Positions 36,950-48,104 are shown, numbered from the stretch's first letter. The stretch is DNA of 64,000 bases from Nilaparvata lugens (GCF_014356525.2 NC_052516.1:22152257-22216256), one strand, 5' to 3'. A program made the numbers and translations. Notes: generated by a model from the sequence alone, not told the origin.

Positions 36950-38025
36950 TAACAAGATATCAATAACAATAAAGAGGAAATGACTCTTATCGATTATAAC
37001 TCCTAAAAATTGAATTCTTTATCAATTCTCGCCTGTATTCCACTGCCTCCCTCAATATCCTACTAGACTCGTCCAAAATTTTCCATTCAGATACTCAATT
37101 ACTGTCTCTCTCTCTAGCATCGCCCCTCTCAGATATTTCTTTCTTATTTCACCCAAAATTGAACATTTACCGATGAAATGATAAGCATCTTCCGTTTCTC
37201 GGCTATTGCACATAGAACAGATACCTATCCCCTCATCTCTTGCGGTGCGTGATTGAGCGATAATAGCCCAGAGGAGGCCCTTGAAAATCATCGAGGTAAC
37301 ATTCCGTTTGGACTCATCATTCATGTAATTTCTCGTTCCATCGTCAATTTTTACATCTGCGTAGATTCTGTGAAACTGTGACCGCTCTCTTCTCTCTAGC
37401 CACTTACTTTTAACTTTAGCTTTTATCTTCTCCATTACCCTCTCCCACGTTGCTTCCACCCCCTCCTGAAATTTGCTGCTTGCCAGTTGTCCGCTGTTAT
37501 CGGCAATTCAATATCAAACTCACTTAATATCCGTCTCCATTCAGAATACCAACCACACTTTTATCTTAAACAATGCCTTGCGATCAATGTTCGATATCGG
37601 TCGCCAGGTATCTCAAAAGAATTCAATACATATTTTATATGAACGCTCAAAGTATACAACCACAAAATTTCCTTTCCTGTCACTAAGTATACTATATAAT
37701 TTGGCGTATTACACGGTAGTCCAAATATTTTCTTGACAAACAACCTCAGAAATTTTTCTAGTTCTTCTCTCTCCGCATATCCCAATACCTGTGCTGCATA
37801 TGTTACAACTGCTTTACTTATCGAATCAAAAATTCTTCATTTCATTGACAGAGGTGCTTCATCATTCAAAATGAGTCTTCGCCATACACTATTAATCCCA
37901 AATCTGGCAGCTGTTATCTTACATTTAAAATGTGCGGTTAGGGCAAGTCTTGATGAAAAAACAACTCGCAGGTATCTGTACTCATTCACTGTTTCAATAA
38001 CTTCATTTCCATAGTACCACTTCTC
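36950..38025 (-). pseudogene. Non-LTR ORF2 C-terminal region
   Basis: Continuation after the RT palm: YLRVVFSSRLALTAHFKC, ISKAVVTYAAQVLGYAEREE, then KIFGLPCNTPNYIVYLVTG, and after another stop the segment ending ICSMCNSRETEDAYHFIGKC, a C-x2-C...H-x4-C motif typical of the ORF2 C-terminus. The rest to 36134 is untranslated. Confidence 0.75.
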
Positions 38026-40261
38026 TCATTCTCCCAATCGTCCTCCTCTTCTGAAAACTACAATCTTGGATTTAGCCATGTTCACTGTGAGATTCCACCT
38101 TATGCAATATCCCTTTAACTTATTTATCATTGACTGCAGATGTCGAGGATTCTCAGACAACAATACCACGTCATCACAATATAACAGCGAATTTATCAGC
38201 CTCTGCCCAACATAATATACCTCCACCAATAACATCACTCAAATCATTCAAAAATAGTGTGAATAGCAACGGGGAGAATACGCATCCCTGTTTTAATCCA
38301 TTTCTGGTTTCAAAGTATTCTGTTAAGTTACCCTCCACGCCATGCCATACAGGAGACTTCGTATTTCTATATAGACTCCTCAACATCGCAATAAATTTAG
38401 TCGACACTCCCAATTCACTCAGTTTAAAAAATAAAGCCTCTCTGTCCACACTATCGTAGCCCAAAAAGAAACAGTACAACTTCTTTGTAGGTCTATTCAA
38501 CGTTTTCATTACTATATTGAATAGAACAAAAATATTATCAGTAGCCGAATAACCTCTCCGAAAGCCACACTGATTCTCTTTAATAATCTTTTCTCTTTCC
38601 TCCCACAACTGCAACCTTCTCAGTAAAATAAATGAAAATACTTTAGCGACAGCATTTATAAAAGATATGGCTCTATAATTATTCACTTCATTAGTATCAC
38701 CTTTTTTATGCAATGGAAATATAATTGAACGTGGAAACCCTGTTGGTATCTGTCCACCTCTGACGATGGCATTGGAAAAAGTCAAAATAATCTCTTTGTA
38801 ATTTTTTGACGCATTCTTGTAAAACTCAGCAGGAACTCTGTTATCACCTGGAGCCTTATTGTTGCGCATTGTCTTGAAGGCACTTTCCAATTCATTCATA
38901 TCTATGTCTTTGTCAAGAGTTTGATCTTCAACATTCCTCGCCGCATAATATGTGACTACCCCGCAAACTGATCCAAACACTCGTCTGAAGTGTTCAACCC
39001 AATCCTCAGCACTCACAGTTCCCGAAATCTTGAACTCTCTACACTTGAATTTCTTTATCAGAGCCCACAAATCACTGGAATCCTTGACTCTTCTGAATTG
39101 TTCTTTTATATCGCTGTAATACGTTTGCCTTTTACTCTTACATAGCAGTTTGTATTCCTTTACTACCTTCATATAATTTTCTCTCACCTGCTCCGAATTT
39201 GATTTTCTAAACACATTCAATAGGCTGAACACTCGCTTTCTCATAACCGCACACTCTTTGTCGAACCACTTTTCTCTCCATCCTTCTCTCTTTCTATCAG
39301 GTTGGGGCACATAATTTGCAGCTCTATATACAAGATTATTTAATACTTCATAAGTCTCTTCACTACTCTCGGGAAGACCATTTATTTCTCTACAAGCATT
39401 GGTGAGTTTAGATATATATTCATTCTTCCTCGCTTCCTTCCATTTCAACTTCGGTAAGAGTGGTAAAATTGTGCTCTCTCTTTCTAGAGTATCAACCGTG
39501 ATTAGCGTAGCTTCAATTGGGAAATGATCAGATAAAAATTCTGGCACAATAGAAAATTTTCCAACTATTTGCGCTAATTCGACAGCCATGCAACATAGAT
39601 CTATTACGGAAGCCCCTCTGCCTATAAAAGTAAAGTCTCCCAACCTATCTCCACTTATCCTTCTATTCATAATGATGAAATTAAAAACCTCACAGAACTC
39701 CAATATTTTCTTACCTTTCATATTAATCACCTCATCCTTTGACTCTTGCTTATTACTCAGTGCATTTCCCAATTCTATTACATCTGTTAATTCCGACATG
39801 TCCTGTCCATTTCCTATTCTACCGTTAAAATCTCCAATTAAAATCATATTATTTCTATTATGCTCTTGCACTATCATAAACTCCCATAATGTATTGAATT
39901 CTCTCTCCCATTCCATGTCTCCTCCACCACTCAGGTAAATTGGAACTATATAATATTCATCCCGTTGTCCTGCATTCATGTGAATAACTTTCCTCTCAAG
40001 CGCATCGATTACCTTACAAAAACTCTCTATTCTTTTACTAATTTCTATTAACTTTCCTCCCTTTGCTCTACCTCAGTTTGATTCTCCAACTGCGAATTCC
40101 CAGTATAAATTGTAATCTGGAAAACAGTTTTCAAAATACAATTGCTTTCCTCTTTCAACAAACGTCTCCAATAGTACAAAAACATCATAATTACAAATAA
40201 AATTATATACTTGAACAATCTTACCACTTAATCCAGCCACATTGTACGCTACTATACTCAA
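38026..40261 (-). pseudogene. Non-LTR ORF2, endonuclease and reverse transcriptase
   Basis: The endonuclease start reads SIVAYNVAGLSGK and LLETFVE, ending VGESN, then an in-frame TGA near 40078 followed by GRAKGGKLIEI. The EN body includes MILIGDFNGRIGNG and FLSDHFPIEATL. RT motifs follow: NNKAPGDNRVPAEFYKN, FPLHKKGDTNEVNNYRAIS, ENQCGFRRGYSATDNIF and GLKQGCVFSPLLFTLFLND. The catalytic box is YCDD (LLYCDDVVLLSE) after a frameshift near 38230, where most elements have YADD. The GLKQGC...SPLLF block is intact, but the stop and frameshift make the copy inactive. Confidence 0.88.
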
Positions 40262-40467
40262 CTGTCCCTTCTCACACGGACTGACGGCGTTATCTCAGCG
40301 GTTGCGGTCTTCGTCCTCGCCGCCTCGCTCCTCCTCATCACACATGCTCCCGCTCACGGCCCGCATCACACTCTCATCGAACATGCTCCCGATCTTCTGC
40401 AGCCCATCCTCTCCCTCCGAGACCAGTCCATTCTCCTCATCCAGCGTGAAAACCCGACTATTCATGA

Positions 40468-41170
40468 TTAAACGATCCACTTCAACCGATACTCTCCTCT
40501 CACTCCCGGAACTTGTTTCTTCAACTCGCCAAGCACCCGGAAAAGCTTTGATCGTCGTTTTCTTGTGTCGAAAGCAAAGTCTTTATGAATCACAAACTGT
40601 GTACCCTTCAGCTTCCTACTGTTTCTCGTGATGAAATGGATGTCCTGATCGTCCGGAAAATGCGCAATGATTGGCCCGTTATCTATTTTCTTGCCCAATG
40701 CATGTGCTCGATTAACCCAGGTACCTGCTCGTGCCCCCAAATGACTCACACAAAAGTCTTTGACAGTTCTCACGTAATCCACTGTTGCACATTCATATTT
40801 CAGCCCGCGAAAAATTATATTGTTCCTTCTCGATCTATTTTCAAAATTTTCCATCTTCCTGATTATGAGATTATTCTGAATTTTTTGAGCAACAATTTGA
40901 TTTCTTAACTGTTAATTCTCGACAGAGAGTTTATTCACTTTTTCAATTAGACCATTTAAATCCATCTTTGTAGCTAGCAGCGCGAGTTTTTCATCCATAG
41001 CCTTACTAAACCGCTTTTCAAAACGGTCAAATAGTGATTCAATAAAGTCTGAGTTCACATTACCGGAAGCTTTAACACTTGGGTCTGGAGCACGCTTTTT
41101 CTGTTCCATCTCTTCGAGCTCAGGCGAACTTTTAGCACGAGGACTCTTCTTAGCACTATCGTCCGGTGAA
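40468..41170 (-). pseudogene. Non-LTR ORF1 (coiled-coil, RNA-binding type) with a stop
   Basis: Reads from MEQKKRAPDPSVKASGN through a heptad-like segment (SLFDRFEKRFSKAMDEKLAL) to LSVEN, a TAA stop, then QLRNQIVAQKIQNNLI and ENFENRSRRNNIIFRGLK. The ENRSRRNN--F-G motif is that of L1-type ORF1 proteins at the start of the RRM. The remaining domain (VNRAHALGKKIDNGPIIAHF) also fits. The premature stop separates coiled coil from RRM. Confidence 0.75.
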
Positions 41171-41424
41171 AAGTATTGTTAGATACTGTTCTTATTCATT
41201 CAGCTTCGAATATTTCGATTCACTTGAGAACAATTTCACAAATAAAAAACAAATTGATAATTCAATTTATTACGAAAGAACTTTTAGCTCTAGGTCTCTT
41301 TTTAGCACTACCGTCTGGTGGATACTGTTTTTATTAATTTAAACTTTGAATATTTCGATTCACTTGAAAACAATTTCACAAATAAATAACAAATTGATAA
41401 TTCAATTCATTACGAAAGAACGTT
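41126..41424 (-). repeat. Two tandem 152-bp units at the 5' end of the non-LTR element
   Basis: GAACTTTTAGC at 41126 and again at 41278, followed in both by TCTTTTTAGCACTA-type sequence, ATACTGTT, GAATATTTCGATTCACTTGA and CAAATTGATAATTCAATT. On the coding strand unit 1 overlaps the ORF1 N-terminus (SAKKSPRAKSS) and unit 2 still reads SAKKRPRAKSS. The layout resembles promoter monomers of some L1 families. Confidence 0.85.
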
Positions 41425-41541
41425 TTAGGTTAAACATGCACTAAATGAACCGATTAAGCACGAACCGTCCGGAAACTTGAGATAAGAGAGCAAAACAATT
41501 CTGCGACCGCTCCGTTCAACAGCTCACTATCAACTCCTAAT

Positions 41542-41640
41542 TTGAGAACATACGATTTGAAATCGAAAAGTTGTCAGTTGTAATTGGGGAATGATTTTAA
41601 AAAACCAATACTTTTATTTTCCATAACTGTACTCATAAAA
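41542..41640. repeat. Minisatellite F, right remainder
   Basis: Resumes TTTGAGAACATACGATTTGA and decays quickly. It marks the far side of the non-LTR insertion. Confidence 0.6.
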
Positions 41641-42439
41641 AATAATATGATAATATATTTTATATTCAAATGAAACGTTTAGTTTTTAGATAAAAAATAT
41701 TTTTGAGCCCCAAAATCCATTGGAGAGTTACCGAATTGCTTGATCAAGAGATTCAATTGATTGATGATAAAGTTCAATTGCGCCGTGAACATAGAGAATT
41801 TGATCTTCATCAAGTTCAAATGTTTGGAGACAAAAGTCGTGTTGCCAATACATACATAGAAATGATTCTCATTAATCATTCGTGAACAGTACAGGGGAAA
41901 TAATTGAGGAGTTGGGTGGAAAAACGACCTGAGTCAAAAAAGTTTTGTGTAAATTGAGTTTGAAATATTTAGTACACATCTTCATTATTTCATCAGAATG
42001 CAATATTCTTGCAAGTATTTGAACTTTATTGATCTTTTTATACTATTTTCAATGCTATTATTCATAATTAGCCAGTAATCCAAGGCTAACTGATAATAAT
42101 TGATATAAGGTGTGTTGTCTCAGGTCGTTTTTCCATAACCCTGGTTGTTACATGTTCAGAGGTTCAATAAAATGATGAAAAACCCGTATCAAGAGTAGTG
42201 ATAATGATAATATATTGCTCATGATATTGGATAATTAATAAGTAGGTAATAAAGATCTAAAAAATGTCATTTAGAAGTGAACAATTGAAGATGATATTTT
42301 CTTCTTGAACACGTTTCTTCCCATAATCAAGACTCTGGAATGTTACATGGTACTGTTCTGATTTTCGGGAAATTCATACACCCAATGCTTTCAGCATCGG
42401 ATTCTTCTTCAGGAGCGTCTTCTTCATTATTTTCATCAT
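41641..42439 (-). other. Intron, partly repeat-derived
   Basis: AAAAACGACCTGAGTCAAAA at 41922 is related in inverted form to sequence near 43005, which itself forms a hairpin (GAAAAACGAC / GTCGTTTTTC). No coding sequence recognised. Confidence 0.45.
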
Positions 42440-42812
42440 CTAGAGGATAATTGGTTCCCTGGATGTATTAATGATCTTCTCATACCATTCATTTGGTAGA
42501 GAGTTAGTTGGGAGGATATTTTTAATATTCTTTCCGAAGAATGGACATTGATATGTCCAAAGCTCCGCCAATTTATGTAGATGCATTACAATATAATCTT
42601 GTATAGTTATTCCAAATTGCTTTTTCCATATCATATACAGTTCAATAATTATTTTCTTAGTCTATATTATGTAAATTCATCTATAATTTTGCTGTATTGT
42701 AAGCTATTGTATATGAGTGTATAAGCCAGTATATACTGTAATCTACATAAGTACAAGTAATCTACAAAGTACTCAATCAATCAATCAATCAATCAATCAG
42801 CTTCTTCTTTTG
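42440..42812 (+). mobile_element. Non-LTR 3' end with (TCAA)n tail
   Basis: Shares about 300 bp with 48105-48395 in opposite orientation and ends in GTACTCAATCAATCAATC repeats. No coding region remains here. A minus-strand frame across it is antisense and not a gene. Confidence 0.75.
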
Positions 42813-43169
42813 TAAGAAAACAAAATAAGGATTTCACTGGCTGCTGGCTCACAGCTTGTCAGCTGAATAATTTCAGGTTTGCCACACAAACAAAAAATTT
42901 TCACAACTCAATCATTTTTCAAGATACAACAACATTTTATGTACCAATCTGTTCAGAATTCAATGGCGGATAGAATGAAGCGTGTTGCGGAAAAACGACA
43001 CGAGTGGCCTCGGGTCGTTTTTCTACCCAGCTCCTCAATTTCACAATTGAAAATAATAATTTCACACATACAAAGCCTATGGAATACTGTGTACGTAGTA
43101 CAGTATCCTTTCCTGCTCAAATCAAACCTGTACTGTAGGCTACAGAAGAGTCACGACATGTCAATTGGA

Positions 43170-43410
43170 AAATTTTCTCATTTTCAAATGTCTGCTCATG
43201 ATATGATATCTTCTCATTTACATTTGACGATTTCTCAAATACAATTCACTACTCTCAATTACATGTGTGATGACTTCCTAAATACAATTGACTATTCTCA
43301 TTTAGGCTACATCTGACATTCTCTCAATTACAAGTGACTATTCTCAAATACAATTGATACTTTCTCAAATTAACTTTTTACTTTCTCAAATAAAATTGGA
43401 AAAGGTGTTG
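43170..43410. repeat. Minisatellite F, inverted copy
   Basis: Units TTCTCAAATACAATTGACTA and TTCTCATTTA alternate. The right end, CTTTCTCAAATAAAATTGGA followed by AAAGGTGT, is the reverse complement of the left end at 35967 (ACACCTTTTCCAACTGTATT). The two arrays are thus inverted copies of one repeat about 7 kb apart, 1.8 kb without the non-LTR insertion. Confidence 0.8.
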
Positions 43411-44528
43411 TGACTACTTTTTTTTTGAGCAGGGTATGATTACTAAATCTATTCTCCGGAACAACGTCTTTTCACAAAAAGTGAGCATGCCGTACACAAG
43501 TAAAATATTCAATCCAAGGTTTACAAGAGAGTTTTTGCAAGGATTGACAGACACAGAAGAAAATGTCAATATGGAGAGAAACTAAGAGACAAATTTCATT
43601 TTATCATAGGCTATCCTGATCTTGAGATACAATGTTAGTTTAGCAAAGTTTGAGGCATCCGCTTCTCTAAAACAGTAAGTGAATTCTCAGTGAAGCCTGT
43701 TCAAGAATATAAACTTACTGACGTGCTATTCTTGAATCTTAACAAGCCTCTCATTCGCATCATTCTAGCAATAACCCAAATTCAATGCGGAAAATTCTCG
43801 GGAAATTGTGTTACCAAGTCACCATTGATTGTGATGAACCTAATTTGGCGTTGAATTGTAGAGGATTTTATTCTCTTGGAAACAGTTCTGGATTTTTTCA
43901 CTATGAAAGGTTTTTGAGTTATATGGAGAAAAAAACAGGTATTTTTAACACTGTAAGGTTAGCAAAGGGTATTTTTTGTGAAGAATCATTTTCAGACTAT
44001 TTGTACCAAATAACTAAAAAATCAGTACCACAATACATTCTGGCAGCATGTTTCCTCGCTCCCTTCTCATGTCTCAAGTGAATGAACAGAAAAATAAACT
44101 ATGAATTCGCTAAGCTGTGACTCAATGAGTCTGAACGAAAAAGGAGATAAGTTGCTGATTCATAAATTCACGGCAAGCCCCATAGCAAACCAGTTACTTC
44201 GAACAGTGAAGGAGACAATGGAGATATGCAGGGATATGCAAGTACCCCGCATTGTATGCTCAATCCGTAAATGAGTTTTGTGTAAGTGTGTATTAGCGAT
44301 CGTAGCACAACGTGGTGGCAATTTTGGAAACTGGAGTGTATCCCAATTAGGTGGAGTACTAACAAAATGGGGAGATTTTTTTTTATTACGTTTTTACATG
44401 GTTTTAAGCATGTAGAAGTGATTTTACTAAAATTGAGCAGTGACACTACGGGGTCTCCCCTTAGTGTACACACCTCCCCTTAATGTGCTGTGTATACTTG
44501 ATTGTCTCCCCGTATATACCTTGTTCCA
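43411..44528 (-). other. Intron, no gene recognised
   Basis: A 98-codon plus-strand frame at 43785-44081 has no motif I recognise. GGTCTCCCCTTAGTGTACAC and CTCCCCTTAATGTGCTGTGT near 44450-44490 are mutually similar. Confidence 0.45.
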
Positions 44529-44546
44529 ACACACACACACACACAC

Positions 44547-44598
<52 letters not shown>

Positions 44599-44755
44599 AC
44601 ACACACACACACACACACATACAGACCAATACCCAAAAACCAGTTTTTTGGACTCAGGGGACCTTATAGAAATTTAGAAATTGGGGTAGCTTAATTTTTT
44701 TCGGAAAGCAATACTTTCCTTACCGGTACCTATGGTAATAGGGCAAGGAAAGTAA
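44529..44755 (-). mobile_element. Repeat A, copy 7 (5' half only)
   Basis: The (CA)n tract 44529-44618, then CAGACCAATACCCAAAAACC, TTGGACTCAGGGGACC, CGGAAAGCAATACTTTCC and the 5' end near 44755. This is the complement in content of copy 6, which has only the 3' half. Both stop at TGGAACAAGG next to the CA tract. Confidence 0.85.
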
Positions 44756-45229
44756 AAACAGATCTACCGACGGCTGTTGGATGACGCAATGATTATAACA
44801 GCTGATTTTTATTTTTGTGTGTGGCCAGCTCACAAATCTTCTCCCATAAGGATTACATGCAAACTTTGAAGGAACCTAAGAAAGAGTCCTAAATAAATTT
44901 GATAGGCCATAAAAATGGTTCTAAACATAACGAACACAACTAAAAAAATCATCAAATTCGGTGCACAAATAAAAAGTTATTAAATGTCAAAATTTGAGGC
45001 TCGATTTTTATTCATATAGATTACGGTATCATGTTTCACTCAACTTAATTTATTTAAGCTAGTGATTTCAAGTTAGTGATTCAAATAATATGGCAAATCT
45101 CCAATTATTTAAATATATAAATCTATATCTTTAGTTAAAATCTATTTATCATCATCATCTTCATCTACAAATCTATCTCCAATTTATAAATATAAATCAA
45201 GTTTAAAGACAGTAGATTCAATGAATTAC

Positions 45230-45386
45230 CTGCGAGCATTAGAAACCATGTTGGCAAAAGATTTTTCCCATGCGTACATTTTGATGACCTGAATGCCAGA
45301 AATGATTTCGTTCATAAGTCGTATTCTTTCGTCGGTTCTGATGGCTGTTCGCAAACGGTATACGGAACTCTTCCTTCCAAGCCAGG
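45230..45386 (-). CDS. ABCC4-like exon: TMD1 cytoplasmic coupling region
   Basis: 157 nt, phase 1 in (G+CC gives Ala), phase 2 out. The acceptor is GTGTTTTAG and the donor CGCAG|GTAATT. It encodes AWLGRKSSVYRLRTAIRTD, then ERIRLMNEIISGIQVIKMYA and WEKSFANMVSNAR. The NE-ISGI-IK-YAWE-F block is diagnostic of ABCC transporters and lies in the intracellular loop that couples NBD1 to the membrane domain. The downstream intron is about 14.8 kb, the longest in the gene, and holds the large non-LTR element at 36-41.5 kb. Confidence 0.95.
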
Positions 45387-45639
45387 CTAAAACACAAAAT
45401 ACAACAACTAATCACATGGGCTACTTTTTAACAAATTAATAAAAACAATACAAATCCTGAAGTACCCTTTATTTTTTTAAAACAAGTTTGAACTTGAAAA
45501 TGACCTAAGTTAGGGTCAAAGCTAGTTGTTGAACTATTTTAAAGTTTTTAAAAAATAAAGGGTAGGCCTACTTCACGATTTTTATATTGTTTTCATTAAT
45601 TAATCCATTGAGATTTTATAGTGAATAAAAAATTTGCCT

Positions 45640-46020
45640 ATCATTGATAGCAACCATTTTAGCAACTTCTGACCAGTCATGCAACTGAATCGTAGCATGT
45701 TAGCAACTATTTGACAACAATTCTTGCAATGGAATTGCAATATTTTAGCATTTTATTGGACTAGAATTAGGTACAGAAGAAGTTTTTTTGGGCTAGCGCC
45801 TATTTATTCATTCCGATATTGTAATTGTTATTCAATAAATGAATAGATGAAATTAAATGAACTTTATGACAACCAATCTTGCCACGGAATCGTAACATGT
45901 GGCCAACTTTGTGGCAACTAACCTTGCAACAGAATCACAACATGTTATCAACTCTCTGGTAATCTACCTTGCAATGGTATCGCAACCATCAGGGTAGCCA
46001 CATCAACAAGTAACGCGATC
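45640..46020. repeat. Decayed tandem units related to an ABC exon boundary
   Basis: Words of the type CTTGCAATGGAATTGCAA, CTTGCCACGGAATCGTAACA, CCTTGCAACAGAATCACAAC and CCTTGCAATGGTATCGCAAC recur every 45-170 bp, with GCAACTTTGT-like spacers. They resemble the real exon end at 47712 (CCTTGCAACGGGATGGCAAC) and its intron flank. Confidence 0.6.
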
Positions 46021-46073
46021 AATTTCTAATTTTACTTTCCAGAAATAATTCTACAACAAGGACATTGAAAACC
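45968..46073 (-). pseudogene. Decayed second copy of the ABC TM3-TM4 exon 3' end
   Basis: The minus strand reads VLVVELFLESKIRN, then after one frameshift IALLVDVATLMVAIPLQ and a donor AAG|GTAGAT. The real exon reads VIVTYFLWQEIGVASLVG and VAALLVAIPLQ with AAG|GTTGGT. The last 17 codons and donor are aligned without gaps. The frameshift and loss of the upstream part mean it is no longer usable. Confidence 0.65.
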
Positions 46074-46492
46074 TGAAGAACAAATCATCAAAACTCAAAA
46101 TTTAGGCTTTTTGGATGATTGTTTCCAATAATTCTGTAAACTGTGGTGATACATAATACTATTTTAATGGTCTTTGGTTTTGGTTTTGAGGTGTATATTA
46201 TTGTAATTTCTCATTCCGAATAGGATCCCCAATGAACCTACTGTCAAATTATGCTTGTTAGAGAAATATTTAGCTGTTTCCTTGATTTTCATCGACTCTG
46301 TTTTATTAAAAGTCGCAGCTTTCAAAGATTACAATACACAACAGTTAGTTCTTGATCGAGTTCTCCAACCCTAGGGGTCACTAGTTTATTCTCCAATAAT
46401 TATTGCTAATTTAAGCCAGAACACCAGAAAGCCAACTTTTCAAAATTCAAAATACAATTTTTCAAAATATATTATAAGATTGAAATTAAGTA

Positions 46493-46494
<2 letters not shown>

Positions 46495-46532
<38 letters not shown>

Positions 46533-47490
46533 GTTTATTTTTCCTTCATACAATGCATACATGAATGTCTATAATTACATAAATACAATTGACGATTAAC
46601 AAAATAAGTTAAAAGTAAAATAGTATTATTATTAAATACGGAAAGTCCCTGAAAAGGTTAGAAACCTGAGCGCAGGGGCCGAGTGTTACTAAAAACAAAA
46701 TTATTTCTAAGATAAATAAAATTGTTGGATTCCTATTAACATATAAATTTGAAAAAATTACAAAGAAGGAAAGTAAAAAAAGTACGTAAGAAAATACGAG
46801 ATAACAAAATAAAAAAGCAGTCATTCTTGAATGATAGCAGTGAACTTATCCTAGTTACATTATTACAAGAAATCACTTATCCTAGGATGTGAATAAGCAA
46901 TCCATAAATCTATCTCTCTCAGAAGTCTTCCATTCAAATTATCTGTTATAAAAAGAGCAAGTATCACATTTATAAGCTTATGAACAATATAATCAAACTG
47001 TCTTCTACAAATGAATAGAACTGCATTGTGTGGTTCAAAGGTAATGGTTGAGGGACGGAGATTGTAAGGCGATATACGGAGGTTGAAAAGTTCTTTATGC
47101 TTATTAATGTGAATAATTAAATTCTTTATAATTATACAGCTGCTCAACCGTCAATACATTCAATTCAATAGAAATACTGTCACTTGGAAATCGTTTAGGT
47201 TTGCCCAAAATTGCCTTTAATAATGCTTTTTGGATGGTGATGAATATCTTATTGAAGTGATTCGATTAAGATGCACCCCAAATTTTTATACCATACTGGA
47301 GATGAGATTGAATGTAGGCAAAATAGACTAATTTTGAAACGGCTATGTTACCCAACCTGCTGATATTATAAAAATTGTTTATCCAGTGCTTGAGTTTATT
47401 ACAAAGCTTATCTATGTGAATATCCCATCGCAAATGCTGATCAACTATAACGCCTAGATATTTAAAATAACTTTTTCTTTTCAATTTTGA
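46495..47490 (-). pseudogene. 5'-truncated non-LTR retrotransposon
   Basis: Minus strand: KRKSYFKYLGVIVDQHLRWD, then KLVYFAYIQSHLQYGIKIWG, and after a frameshift VEQLYNYKEF and FNLRISPYNLRPSTITFEP. This is the post-palm end of a Jockey/CR1-type RT. The 3' end has AATAAA and a (TTGA)n tail (46495-46532). It is inserted between ABC exons 1 and 2. Confidence 0.85.
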
Positions 47491-47713
47491 CAGCCACAGC
47501 TATCGTTCGAGATTGAAAGAGTACAGTTTAAATCATGAATATGAATGTGGCCTAGATCAAGTGGTTGGCCAACCATATTGGGAGAGAAGGTCATGAAGGT
47601 CATTAAATAAAGATTCGATACATATTGTGGAGGCATAATTCCCGATTCGTTATAATATGAGTAACTTTGTAGCAACAACCATTCAACTTTCAAGCAACTT
47701 TGTATGAACCAAC

Positions 47714-47936
47714 CTTGCAACGGGATGGCAACCAGTAGTGCAGCCACTCCGACTAGCGACGCAACACCGATCTCCTGCCAGAGGAAGTAGGTGACAATGA
47801 CAGTTTCGAGTGGCCCGATCCATAGGTAGTGCGTGGATATGCACGCGATGTCGTACCGGTTCACGTCGTTCGATAACAGGTTCACAATCTGACCCACTGT
47901 TGTCTCACCCAGTGCCGTTTTCGACAATCGCAGTGC
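47714..47936 (-). CDS. ABCC4-like exon: TMD1, helices near TM3-TM4
   Basis: 74 codons plus 1 nt, phase 0 in and phase 1 out. The acceptor is TTTGCAG before GCACTG, and the donor is AAG|GTTGGT. It encodes ALRLSKTALGETTVGQIVNL, then LLSNDVNRYDI, the highly conserved ABCC block after TM2, followed by two hydrophobic stretches (YLWIGPLETVIVTYFLW and IGVASLVGVAALLVAIPL) that fit membrane helices. An in-frame ATG lies upstream of the acceptor, but the family alignment starts exactly at the splice site. The preceding exon, expected to end near a YRK motif, was not found in the window. Confidence 0.93.
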
Positions 47937-47999
47937 CTGCAAACACATCAATCGAATTAATCGTTGGCAACTATTTGTGAAATTCTTCTATGAGAATAA

Positions 48000-48104
48000 A
48001 AAGAGGTGTAAGAAAAAACAAGATAAGAAGAAACGGAGAATGAGGAGGAGGAAGAAGAAGAAGAGGAGGAGGAGGAGGAGGAGGAGGCGATGGAGAAGGA
48101 GGTT
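48000..48104. repeat. Purine-rich (GGA/GAA)n tract
   Basis: GAGGAGGAGGAGGAGGAGG-type run directly upstream of an element tail. Frames through it are low complexity and not genes. Confidence 0.85.

Larger units (their letters stand above)
36134..41541 (-). mobile_element. Near full-length non-LTR retrotransposon, inactive
   Basis: A 5.4-kb minus-strand element flanked by TTGAGAAC at 36126-36133 and 41542-41549 (probable target duplication). In order from its 5' end: two 152-bp tandem units, ORF1, ORF2 (endonuclease, RT, C-terminal Cys/His motif), a long 3' region and a (TTCTA)n-type tail with AATAAA at about 36134-36165. Multiple stops and frameshifts disable both ORFs. It sits in the 14.8-kb ABC intron and inside minisatellite F. 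The clade is uncertain (L1- or CR1-like). Confidence 0.85.

Noticed and set aside
42879..43316. 145-codon plus-strand frame
   Set aside because: Its second half is translated minisatellite F, so the length is a by-product of the repeat.
43785..44081. 98-codon plus-strand frame in an ABC intron
   Set aside because: Reads like ordinary protein in composition but shows no family motif and is antisense to the ABC gene. Not strong enough to report as a gene.
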